Shown in pieces: positions 1-6,399 of a DNA stretch of 20,218 nucleotides. Position 1 is the first letter of the stretch. Each line of letters begins with the position of its first letter. The notes beneath the pieces are model-generated. The model did no database searches. It had not been told where the DNA came from and saw nothing but the letters and a program-made list of their open reading frames with translations. A program made the position numbers and the translations under genes. The DNA is from an uncultured Eubacteriales bacterium (lineage in GTDB: Bacteria; Bacillota; Clostridia; TANB77; CAG-508): the NCBI GenBank assembly GCA_902760765.1, contig CACWHO010000003.1, forward strand, positions 1-20,218, read 5' to 3'.

Positions 1-468
1 AAAGAAAAAAATATACCAATTGGAACATATTTCTATTCATATGCAACAAATGTAGAAGGTGCAAAAAAAGAAGCACAAAGCCTTGCAAACTATTTAAAAA
101 CATCAGGATATACAAATTATAATTTGCCAATCTTTTATGATATTGAAGATAAGACGCAAGAAACTTTAGGCAAAGATACCATAACCAAGGTTACTATTAC
201 ATTTTGTGAAACACTTAAAAGCCTAGGGTTTAATAGCGTAGGAGTGTATTCATCTGCATATTGGTTAAATAATAATATAGATATTTCTGCATTACCAGAA
301 GGATATTCAATATGGGTTGCTGATTATGGAACAAATACTGGTAAACTTCCAGAAAATATTTATAAATACAAAGACAAATATAATATATGGCAATATACTT
401 CAAAAGGAACAGCACCAGGAATTTCTGGAGATGTTGATTTTAATATTTGCTATACAAAATATTTTTAA
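1..468 (+). CDS. GH25 family lysozyme (muramidase), C-terminal part
   Basis: The frame is open from the first base of the window and ends at TAA 466-468, so only the last 155 residues are present and the start lies outside. GH25 enzymes hydrolyse the MurNAc-GlcNAc bond of peptidoglycan and usually act outside the cell. The fragment contains the strand LPIFYDIED, whose D-x-E matches the catalytic acid pair at the end of a beta strand of the GH25 barrel, and it follows a GTYFYSYA segment typical of the preceding strand. The end, WQYTSKGTAPGISGDVDFN, is the usual closing strand of the family. No extra C-terminal wall-binding domain follows. GtrA starts 30 bases downstream, so the two may be cotranscribed. 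The family call is firm; the role (autolysin or prophage-derived endolysin) cannot be decided from the fragment. Confidence 0.85.
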   Translation, partial: KEKNIPIGTYFYSYATNVEGAKKEAQSLANYLKTSGYTNYNLPIFYDIEDKTQETLGKDTITKVTITFCETLKSLGFNSVGVYSSAYWLNNNIDISALPEGYSIWVADYGTNTGKLPENIYKYKDKYNIWQYTSKGTAPGISGDVDFNICYTKYF

Positions 469-498
469 AAATTAAATTAGAATTGAAGGAATAATTAA

Positions 499-918
499 AT
501 GGACAAAATAAAAGAACTATATAAAAAATATAAAGAAATAATAAACTATTTAATATTTGGAGTATTAACAACATTAGTATCCCTTGTAGTATATTATGCA
601 AGTGTATTAACATTTCTAAACCCAGAAAATTCAGTCCAACTACAAATTGCAAATATTTTGTCATGGATTGCAGGCGTTACATTTGCATATTTTACAAACA
701 GAAAATATGTATTTGAGAGCAAAGAAAAAAATAAACTTAAAGAAGCAAGTAAATTCTTTTTATCAAGAGTTACAACATTATTAATGGATATGCTAATAAT
801 GTGGCTTGGTGTTACCATATTACATGGAAATGATAAGATTATAAAGCTAATTTCTCAAGTTGTAGTTATTGTAGGAAATTATATATTCAGCAAATTATTT
901 GTATTTAAAAAGAAATAA
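499..918 (+). CDS. GtrA-like membrane protein (polyprenyl-sugar flippase family)
   Basis: This 139-residue protein has four hydrophobic segments at about residues 14-36, 46-66, 86-107 and 112-133, which is the GtrA/DPMS3 layout. The N-terminal YLIFGVLTTLVSLVVYY and the central FAYFTNRKYVFES are characteristic of the family. The charged loop between helices 2 and 3 (KEKNKLKEASKF) is also typical. GtrA proteins are thought to flip or help position undecaprenyl-phosphate-linked sugars in the membrane, working with a GtrB-type glycosyltransferase. Such a transferase is the next gene on the same strand (1121-2059). The start ATG at 499 is supported by AAGGA at 486-490. The gap to the transferase holds a long inverted repeat that may limit readthrough. 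Confidence 0.88.
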   Translation: MDKIKELYKKYKEIINYLIFGVLTTLVSLVVYYASVLTFLNPENSVQLQIANILSWIAGVTFAYFTNRKYVFESKEKNKLKEASKFFLSRVTTLLMDMLIMWLGVTILHGNDKIIKLISQVVVIVGNYIFSKLFVFKKK

Positions 919-942
919 TTTAAAATCAAATATAAAAAACAG

Positions 943-1046
943 GAATTTCGAATACTATTTTAAATTTTTGTTCAAATAATGCTAGGGTCATTCCTACCGC
1001 TTCGCTACGCCTTGAACTTAAAAATTTAAAATAGTATTTGAAATTC
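943..1046. repeat. Long inverted repeat with GC-rich loop (MITE-like or hairpin element)
   Basis: The arms at 943-975 and 1012-1046 are complementary along about 33 bases, with one internal mismatch and one small insertion near the loop end. They enclose a 36-base loop (976-1011). The arms are AT-rich like the surroundings, but the loop is clearly richer in G and C and contains GGTCATTCC and CGCTTCGCTACGCC. Inside the loop TAGG (983-986) can pair with CCTA (993-996). I see no open reading frame. It could be a dispersed palindromic or miniature element, or a strong hairpin acting as terminator or processing site between gtrA and the glycosyltransferase gene. The structure is read directly from the sequence; the function is not known. 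Confidence 0.75.
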
Positions 1047-1049
1047 AAT

Positions 1050-1080
1050 ATTATTTATTATTTATTATTTATTATTTATT
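1050..1080. repeat. 7-bp tandem repeat (ATTATTT)x4
   Basis: Four exact copies of ATTATTT run from 1050 to 1077, followed by a partial ATT. The array directly abuts the right arm of the inverted-repeat element and lies upstream of the glycosyltransferase ribosome binding site. Simple AT repeats of this kind vary easily in copy number by slippage. No function is evident. Confidence 0.8.
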
Positions 1081-1120
1081 TTTAAAATTTAAATAAATAT
1101 CTTTGAAAGGTGGAAATAAA

Positions 1121-2059
1121 ATGGAAAAGAAAAAAATATCACTTGTTATACCAATGTATTATGAAGAACAAGTCGCAAATGAATGTTACAAAAGAGTAAA
1201 AGAAAATTTAGACAAATTACAAAATTATGACTATGAAATTATATTTGTAAATGATGGAAGCAAAGACAAAACACTTTCAATATTAGAAGAAATTGCAAGT
1301 AATGACAAAAATGTAAAAATAATATCATTTTCAAGAAATTTTGGACATCAAGCAGCAGTTACAGCAGGGCTACAATATGTAACAGGTGATGCAATTGTAA
1401 TTATGGATGCAGATTTACAAGACCCACCTGAGTTAATTCCAGACATGTTAAAATTATGGGAAGATGGAAATGAAGTAATTTATGGAAAAAGAAAAACAAG
1501 AGAAGGGGAGAGTGCATTCAAATTATTTACAGCAAAAATGTTTTATAAAACACTTAATTCTCTTTCAGATGTAGAAATCCCAAAAGATACAGGAGATTTT
1601 AGATTAGTTGATAGAAAAGTTGTAGATACAATAAATAGTTTGCCAGAACACAACAAATTTCTAAGAGGTTTATTTAGTTGGGTTGGATATAAACAATGTG
1701 CATATGAATATGAAAGAAAAGAAAGATTTGCAGGAAAAACAAAATATCCATTAAAGAAAATGTTAAAACTTGCATCAGATGGAATTATTGGATTTTCAAT
1801 GAAACCACTTAAATTCTTGGCAGGACTTGGAATAATATCAATTCTTGCTTCATTAATATTATTTATATTAGCATTAGTAGCACAGTTTAATTCTGCGTAT
1901 AATGCTTCACCAGCTGTTTTAGGAATATCATGCTTAATTACATTTTTTGGTGGTATACAATTACTATCTGCATGGATAATTTCAGAATATGTTGGAAGAA
2001 TTTATGATGAAGCAAAACAAAGACCACAATACATAATAGATAAGAAAATAAATTTTTAA
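1121..2059 (+). CDS. Family 2 glycosyltransferase, GtrB/DPM1-like (polyprenyl-phosphate sugar transferase)
   Basis: The 312-residue product starts with the GT-A fold strand ISLVIPMYYEE, followed by VNDGS (Asp45) and the metal-binding DAD (Asp96-Asp98) in MDADLQDPP. The N-terminal cytoplasmic domain runs to about residue 225 and contains GDFRLVDRKV and RKERFAGKTKYP, both usual in the GtrB/dolichol-phosphate mannosyltransferase group. Two transmembrane helices follow at about 230-255 and 270-295. Such enzymes transfer a sugar from UDP- or GDP-sugar to undecaprenyl phosphate at the inner face of the membrane, and a GtrA partner then serves in flipping. The frame could be extended to a TTG at 1103, but AAAGGTGG (1106-1113) sits 7 bases before ATG 1121, so I chose that start. 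The gene ends one base before the convergent toxin gene. The sugar specificity cannot be read. Confidence 0.9.
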   Translation: MEKKKISLVIPMYYEEQVANECYKRVKENLDKLQNYDYEIIFVNDGSKDKTLSILEEIASNDKNVKIISFSRNFGHQAAVTAGLQYVTGDAIVIMDADLQDPPELIPDMLKLWEDGNEVIYGKRKTREGESAFKLFTAKMFYKTLNSLSDVEIPKDTGDFRLVDRKVVDTINSLPEHNKFLRGLFSWVGYKQCAYEYERKERFAGKTKYPLKKMLKLASDGIIGFSMKPLKFLAGLGIISILASLILFILALVAQFNSAYNASPAVLGISCLITFFGGIQLLSAWIISEYVGRIYDEAKQRPQYIIDKKINF

Positions 2060-2060
2060 A

Positions 2061-2327
2061 TTAAATATTTTCATAATGTGACCAAACACTAATTATTTTT
2101 ATGACTTTTTTATCTTCATAGACTTGATATACGAGTCTATGTTGGATATTTATTCTTCTGGAATATGCACCATCTAAATCACCTAAAAGTTTTTCATATG
2201 GAGGTGGAGTTTTAAAAGGATTTTCCTTTATTATTTCAATAAGATTTTGTACTTTTGTACTTAATCCTGCAGATTTTAATTTAGGAATATCCTTTATAAC
2301 TTGTTTCCTAAATACAATATTATACAT
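2061..2327 (-). CDS. Txe/YoeB family toxin (ribosome-dependent mRNA interferase)
   Basis: This is an 88-residue RelE-fold protein. The block YEKLLGDLDGAYSRRINIQH followed by RLVYQVYEDKKVIKI is the hallmark of the Txe/YoeB group. Glu45, Arg64 and His84 lie at positions equivalent to the catalytic Glu46, Arg65 and His83 of E. coli YoeB, so the active site looks intact. YoeB-type toxins bind the ribosomal A site and cut mRNA when the antitoxin is degraded. It lies 3 bases downstream of the antitoxin gene, with a GAGGTG (2340-2345 region) inside the end of that gene as the likely ribosome binding site. It is convergent with the glycosyltransferase, its stop being one base away. Full length, no sign of decay. 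Confidence 0.9.
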   Translation of the reverse strand: MYNIVFRKQVIKDIPKLKSAGLSTKVQNLIEIIKENPFKTPPPYEKLLGDLDGAYSRRINIQHRLVYQVYEDKKVIKIISVWSHYENI

Positions 2328-2330
2328 TTA

Positions 2331-2579
2331 CTACCATTTCACCTCATCTTCTTTTACACAATCTTTAATATCTTCATTCAAACCTTTTATAATATCTTCT
2401 TTTAATTTTGGCATTGAAGAAATATATAAAGTTTCCATTAAATTATTATAATCTTCTTCTGATAATACAACTGCATTACCATTTTTAGTTGATATATTTA
2501 TTGGCTCATTATATTTTATAGTTTGATCTAATAATTCATAAATATCTTTTCTAAAATTTGTAATATTAATATTAGTCAT
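2331..2579 (-). CDS. Phd/YefM family antitoxin
   Basis: The 82-residue product begins MTNINITNFRKDIYELLDQ and continues with EPINISTKNGNAVVLSEEDY, a clear Phd/YefM N-terminal DNA-binding and dimerisation domain (about residues 1-55). The remaining acidic C-terminus (KEDIIKGLNEDIKDCVKED) is the flexible part that wraps the toxin. Together with the YoeB-type toxin immediately downstream it forms a type II toxin-antitoxin operon, antitoxin first. GAGAGGTG (2587-2594, minus strand) precedes the ATG by 7 bases. A near-consensus promoter with an operator-like palindrome lies just upstream, fitting the usual autorepression of such operons. Confidence 0.9.
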   Translation of the reverse strand: MTNINITNFRKDIYELLDQTIKYNEPINISTKNGNAVVLSEEDYNNLMETLYISSMPKLKEDIIKGLNEDIKDCVKEDEVKW

Positions 2580-2606
2580 TATAAAACACCTCTCTTTATA
2601 TTTATA

Positions 2607-2635
2607 ATTATAACATACGCCATAGCGTACGTCAA
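2607..2635 (-). promoter_or_regulatory. SigA-type promoter with operator palindrome in its spacer (toxin-antitoxin operon)
   Basis: On the minus strand the -35 box TTGACG (2630-2635) and the -10 box TATAAT (2607-2612) are separated by exactly 17 bases. The spacer contains the palindrome TACGCTATGGCGTA (2616-2629): 5-base arms, 4-base centre. CG dinucleotides are rare elsewhere in this DNA, so the palindrome stands out. Binding of YefM or the YefM-YoeB complex there would block polymerase directly. The promoter is visible in the sequence; the operator role is inferred. Confidence 0.8.
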
Positions 2636-2706
2636 TATATAATATGAAATATTTAAAAAATTTTTACAATTATTTTTTCAATTTAAATTTTTATTATTCA
2701 TATAAA

Positions 2707-2730
2707 AATATTAATATTAATATTAATATT
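2707..2730. repeat. AATATT tandem repeat (x4), perfectly self-complementary
   Basis: Four uninterrupted AATATT hexamers form a 24-bp sequence that is its own reverse complement. It lies in the untranslated region between the toxin-antitoxin promoter and the rml promoter. It could be a bendable A/T element or a binding site, but AT-only repeats arise easily in DNA of this composition. Confidence 0.7.
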
Positions 2731-2767
2731 GATAGAAAATACAATAGGTCCAAAAGAAATTTATTAT

Positions 2768-2797
2768 AAAGTACAGCAAATAGCTTGTACTTTTTTT
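2768..2797 (+). terminator. Rho-independent terminator upstream of the rml operon
   Basis: AAAGTACAGC (2768-2777) pairs with GCTTGTACTTT (2783-2793) around a 5-base loop with one bulged T, followed by a run of seven T (2791-2797). No plus-strand gene lies between 2059 and this point. It therefore probably stops readthrough from the glycosyltransferase gene, which would otherwise run antisense through the toxin-antitoxin operon into rml, or it ends an unrecognised small RNA. Confidence 0.7.
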
Positions 2798-2813
2798 ATT
2801 TTAATGATATTAT
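2785..2813 (+). promoter_or_regulatory. Candidate SigA promoter of the rml operon
   Basis: TTGTAC (2785-2790) and TATTAT (2808-2813) are spaced by 17 bases, 120 bases before the rmlD start. The -35 box is embedded in the 3' arm and T-tract of the terminator just described, so terminator and promoter overlap. The leader of about 110 bases is AT-rich and contains only weak stems. AGAAAGGA (2913-2920) is the ribosome binding site of rmlD, 12 bases from the ATG, which is rather far. Confidence 0.55.
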
Positions 2814-2932
2814 AGATAGGTAAAAATTAAAAGATAAAAAATCTTACAAAATTAAGAACAAAGTGGAAAAATAAAAAATAAATTAAATTTTTTCCAATAA
2901 GTTTTTAATTTTAGAAAGGAACATGATTAAAA

Positions 2933-3805
2933 ATGAAAATTTTAATTACAGGAGCAAATGGAATGCTTGCAAAAGAGGTTAGAGAAAAATTTGCAGAAGG
3001 CAATGAATTAACACTTACAGACGTAAAAGACCTAGATATTACAAATGAAAAAAATGTATTCGAATTTATAACAAATTTAAAACCAGAATGGATAATAAAC
3101 TGTGCTGCATTTACAGCAGTTGATAAAGCAGAAGAATGCTATGATTTGGCAGATAAAATAAATGGAGACGGACCAACAAATTTAGCAAAAGCTGCAAAAG
3201 CTGCTGGTAGTAAATTAGTACATATTTCTACTGATTATGTTTTTGGTGGAGATTTAAGTTTAGATAAAGATTATAAAGAAGATGACCCTAAAAAACCAGT
3301 TACTGTATATGGAAAAACAAAATTACATGGAGAAGAGGGAATTACTAAAAATCTTGATGAATATTACATATTTAGAACAGCATGGCTTTATGGTATTGGT
3401 GGAAATAATTTTGTAAAAACAATGACAAAACTTGGAACAACACATGATGAAATAAATGTTGTATGTGACCAACATGGAAGCCCAACATATGCTAAAGATT
3501 TAACAGAAATAATTTATCAAGCAATAAATAAAAAAATACCATTTGGAATTTATAATGCAACAAATGAAGGTTACACAACATGGTATGATTTTACAAAGGA
3601 AATTTTAGCTGAACAAAATATTAAATGTAAAGTAAACCCTGTTACAACAGAACAATATATTGAAATGATGAAAGTAACACAAGCAAAGAGACCATATAAT
3701 TCTCAAATGTCAAAAGAAAAATTAAAATCAGTTGGAATAAATGTTCCAGAATGGAAAGATGGATTAAAAAGATATCTTGAGGAGGCAAAACAAAATGAAG
3801 AATAG
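2933..3805 (+). CDS. rmlD: dTDP-4-dehydrorhamnose reductase
   Basis: RmlD reduces dTDP-4-keto-L-rhamnose to dTDP-L-rhamnose with NAD(P)H, the last step of the pathway. The 290-residue protein is full length. It begins with the nucleotide-binding loop MKILITGANGMLAKEV (a variant GxxGxxA), and has NCAAFTAVDKAE, STDYVFGG and the catalytic Tyr126-x3-Lys130 in VYGKTK, all as expected for a short-chain dehydrogenase of the RmlD family. The C-terminal substrate domain includes RPYNSQMSKEKL. It is the first gene of a four-gene rml operon, and its last 11 bases overlap the start of rmlA. The gene order D-A-C-B is unusual compared with B-A-D-C layouts but complete. Confidence 0.95.
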   Translation: MKILITGANGMLAKEVREKFAEGNELTLTDVKDLDITNEKNVFEFITNLKPEWIINCAAFTAVDKAEECYDLADKINGDGPTNLAKAAKAAGSKLVHISTDYVFGGDLSLDKDYKEDDPKKPVTVYGKTKLHGEEGITKNLDEYYIFRTAWLYGIGGNNFVKTMTKLGTTHDEINVVCDQHGSPTYAKDLTEIIYQAINKKIPFGIYNATNEGYTTWYDFTKEILAEQNIKCKVNPVTTEQYIEMMKVTQAKRPYNSQMSKEKLKSVGINVPEWKDGLKRYLEEAKQNEE

Positions 3806-4667
3806 AAAAGGAATAATTTTAGCAGGTGGAAGTGGAACAAGATTATATCCATTAACACATGCAATATCAAAACAAATAATGCCAGTTTATGACAAACCAA
3901 TGATTTATTATCCATTATCAGTTTTAATGGAAACAGGAATAAGAGAAGTTTTAATAATTACAACGCCAAGAGATTCAGAAACTTTCAAAACACTTTTAGG
4001 AGATGGCTCACAATGGGGAATGAAATTTGAATATAAAATACAAGCTGAACCAAAAGGTTTAGCAGAAGCATTTATTATTGGAGAAAACTTTATTGGTGAT
4101 GACAATGTTGCAATGATTCTTGGAGACAATATGTTTTATGGTTCACATTTACGTGAAATGCTAAAAAGAGCAAATGAAAGAGAAAATGAATCAACAATAT
4201 TTGGATATGAAGTTAGTGACCCAAGAAGATATGGTGTTGTTGAATTTGATGAAAATGGAAAAGCAATATCAATTGAAGAAAAACCAGAAAATCCAAAATC
4301 AAATTTTGCTGTACCAGGTTTATATTTCTATACAAATGATGTAATAGAAATTGCAAAAAATGTTAAACCATCAGCAAGGGGAGAACTAGAAATTACTTCA
4401 ATAAATGAAGAATATATGAAAATGAATAAATTATATGTTGAAACATTTGGTAGAGGAATGACATGGTTTGATACTGGGACACATGATGCACTTCTTGAAA
4501 CCGCAAGCTTTGTACAAACAATTGAAAAAAGACAAGGTTTACAAGTTTGTTGCCCAGAAGAAATAGCATATGAAAACAAATGGATTACAGCAGAGGAACT
4601 TTCAAGACTAGCTGATAAATACATGAAAACAGACTATGGAAAATATCTAAAAAAATTGATTAAATAA
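3795..4667 (+). CDS. rmlA: Glucose-1-phosphate thymidylyltransferase
   Basis: RmlA joins glucose 1-phosphate and dTTP to give dTDP-glucose and pyrophosphate, the entry step to dTDP-rhamnose. The 290-residue protein carries the nucleotidyltransferase signature GIILAGGSGTRLYPLT at residues 6-21, then KQIMPVYDKPMIYYPL, GDNMFYG (metal-binding Asp), VEFDENGKAISIEEKP and FAVPGLYFY. WFDTGTHDAL near the end is also typical. The frame extends to a TTG at 3777, but GAGGAGG (3779-3785) precedes ATG 3795 by 9 bases, so translation starts there, inside the end of rmlD, which suggests translational coupling. The end is followed by a 76-base gap to rmlC with no clear terminator. Confidence 0.95.
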   Translation: MKNRKGIILAGGSGTRLYPLTHAISKQIMPVYDKPMIYYPLSVLMETGIREVLIITTPRDSETFKTLLGDGSQWGMKFEYKIQAEPKGLAEAFIIGENFIGDDNVAMILGDNMFYGSHLREMLKRANERENESTIFGYEVSDPRRYGVVEFDENGKAISIEEKPENPKSNFAVPGLYFYTNDVIEIAKNVKPSARGELEITSINEEYMKMNKLYVETFGRGMTWFDTGTHDALLETASFVQTIEKRQGLQVCCPEEIAYENKWITAEELSRLADKYMKTDYGKYLKKLIK

Positions 4668-4743
4668 AATTTTATATGAAAATTAATTCATGATTAAAAT
4701 ATGTATTCAAATAAAACTTTAAAAATAAAAAGGAGATTTATAA

Positions 4744-5322
4744 ATGGGAAAATTTAAAAGAACAGATACATCAATAGAAGGTGTATGCATCATTGAACCA
4801 ACAGTATTTGGAGATGAAAGAGGTTACTTTATGGAAACATATGAAAAAAGTGACTTTGAAGAAATTGGAATAAAAGGAGATTTTGTTCAAGACAACCAAT
4901 CACGCTCTAAAAAAGGTGTTTTAAGAGGACTACATTTTCAAGCAGAACATTCACAAGCAAAAATTGTCAGATGCATAAAAGGTGAAGTGTTTGATGTTGC
5001 AGTTGATTTAAGACCAGGAAGTAAAACATATGGAAAATGGGAAGGCGTAATACTTTCTGAAGAAAATAAAAAAATGTTTTATATTCCAAGAGGATTTGCA
5101 CATGGATTTCTTGTATTATCAGATATTGCGGAATTTTGCTATAAAGTTGATAATATTTATGACCATGAACATGAAGGTGGCTTAAAATGGAATGACCCAG
5201 ATGTTGCAATAAATTGGCCTTTTGGAGATATGAAAATGTCAGATTTAATAACATCTGAAAAAGATGGTAAATGGCCTTCTTTACAAGAAATTAAGAAAAC
5301 AGATTTATTTAAAAATTTATAA
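4744..5322 (+). CDS. rmlC: dTDP-4-dehydrorhamnose 3,5-epimerase
   Basis: RmlC epimerises C3 and C5 of dTDP-4-keto-6-deoxy-D-glucose to give the L-rhamno form. The 192-residue cupin has VFGDERGYFMETY near the N-terminus, the family motif RGLHFQ with catalytic His64, the strand EVFDVAVDLRPGS, the cupin half IPRGFAHGFLVLSD, and Tyr133 in EFCYKVDNIY. His64 and Tyr133 correspond to the known catalytic His/Tyr pair of RmlC enzymes. AGGAGA (4731-4736) lies 7 bases before the ATG. rmlB follows after 15 bases. Confidence 0.95.
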   Translation: MGKFKRTDTSIEGVCIIEPTVFGDERGYFMETYEKSDFEEIGIKGDFVQDNQSRSKKGVLRGLHFQAEHSQAKIVRCIKGEVFDVAVDLRPGSKTYGKWEGVILSEENKKMFYIPRGFAHGFLVLSDIAEFCYKVDNIYDHEHEGGLKWNDPDVAINWPFGDMKMSDLITSEKDGKWPSLQEIKKTDLFKNL

Positions 5323-5337
5323 TAAGGAGAATTTAAA

Positions 5338-6309
5338 ATGAGTAAGAATGTATTAGTAACGGGAGCTGCAGGATTTATAGGAGCAAATTTTGCAGAATAT
5401 TTTGTAAATAAACACCCAGATTATAATGTAATTGTATTAGACAAATTAACATATGCAGGAAATTTAGACAATTTAAAAAAAGTAATGGATAAAATTACAT
5501 TTGTAAAAGGTGATATATGTGATTTTGACTTAGTACTAGATTTATTCAAGAAATATGAAATAAATGGTGTAATACACTTTGCAGCAGAATCACATGTTGA
5601 CAATAGTATAAAAAATCCATTTGTATTTACACACACTAATGTAATTGGAACACACACACTATTGGAAGCAGCAAAACAAGTGTGGGGAGAAGGCAGTCCA
5701 AATAAGTTTGTACATATTTCAACAGATGAAGTATATGGTTCATTAACAGATGGAGAAGGATATTTCACAGAAAAATCTCCAATAAAACCAAGTAGCCCAT
5801 ATTCAGCATCAAAAGCAAGCTCAGACTTAATTGCATTTGCATATTATCATACTTTTAAAATGAATGTAAATGTAACAAACTGTTCAAACAACTATGGACC
5901 ATATCAACACAATGAAAAATTGATACCACATATGATTAAACTAGCATTAAATGACCAAAAACTTCCAGTATATGGAGAAGGCTTAAATATTAGAGACTGG
6001 TTATATGTTGAAGACCATTGTGAAGCAATAGATTTAGTATTCCACAATGGTGTTGCAGGAGAGAGATATAACATTGGTGGACATAATGAAAAGAGAAATA
6101 TAGAAATTGTAAAATTAATCTTGAAGAGATTGAATAAACCTGAATCTTTAATTGAACATGTTGCAGATAGAAAAGGACATGATTATAGATATGCAATTGA
6201 CCCTACAAAAATTCATAATGAACTTGGATGGCTTCCAAAAACTAAATTTGAAAATGGAATTGTAAAAACAATAGATTGGTATTTAGCAAATCCTGAATGG
6301 TTAAAATAA
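5338..6309 (+). CDS. rmlB: dTDP-glucose 4,6-dehydratase
   Basis: RmlB converts dTDP-glucose to dTDP-4-keto-6-deoxyglucose using bound NAD+. The 323-residue protein starts with VLVTGAAGFIG (Rossmann GxxGxxG at residues 9-15) and has HFAAESHVDNSI. The catalytic triad region is STDEVYG with Thr129, Asp130 and Glu131, and YSASK has Tyr155 and Lys159. The substrate-binding segments NCSNNYGPYQ, GLNIRDWLYVEDHCEA and RKGHDYRYAIDP are all intact. AAGGAGA (5324-5330) precedes the ATG by 7 bases. It is the last gene of the rml operon; no strong terminator follows, so transcription may continue into the DUF2207 gene 90 bases downstream. Confidence 0.95.
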   Translation: MSKNVLVTGAAGFIGANFAEYFVNKHPDYNVIVLDKLTYAGNLDNLKKVMDKITFVKGDICDFDLVLDLFKKYEINGVIHFAAESHVDNSIKNPFVFTHTNVIGTHTLLEAAKQVWGEGSPNKFVHISTDEVYGSLTDGEGYFTEKSPIKPSSPYSASKASSDLIAFAYYHTFKMNVNVTNCSNNYGPYQHNEKLIPHMIKLALNDQKLPVYGEGLNIRDWLYVEDHCEAIDLVFHNGVAGERYNIGGHNEKRNIEIVKLILKRLNKPESLIEHVADRKGHDYRYAIDPTKIHNELGWLPKTKFENGIVKTIDWYLANPEWLK

Positions 6310-6399
6310 AATTTTAACATTAAATTAAAATAACTAAATAAAATATACAGTAATAAGAAAATAAAAAATGTAAAAATTTAAGGAAGGAATATCCAAAAA

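Noticed and set aside
1050..1080. CRISPR-like or regulatory array
   Set aside because: The units are 7 bases with no spacers; it is a simple AT tandem repeat.
1103..1120. Longer glycosyltransferase starting at TTG 1103
   Set aside because: The TTG would place the AAAGGTGG ribosome binding site inside the gene; ATG 1121 has ideal spacing and matches family N-termini.
2923..2985. Short upstream frame (ATG 2923) overlapping the rmlD start as a leader peptide
   Set aside because: It encodes about 20 residues without any regulatory pattern, and is expected by chance in this sequence.
3777..3794. Longer rmlA starting at TTG 3777
   Set aside because: GAGGAGG inside this extension is the ribosome binding site for ATG 3795.
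5421..5768. Long reverse-strand open frames inside rmlB and other genes
   Set aside because: They lie fully within well-supported genes, have no ribosome binding sites and encode low-complexity or implausible proteins.
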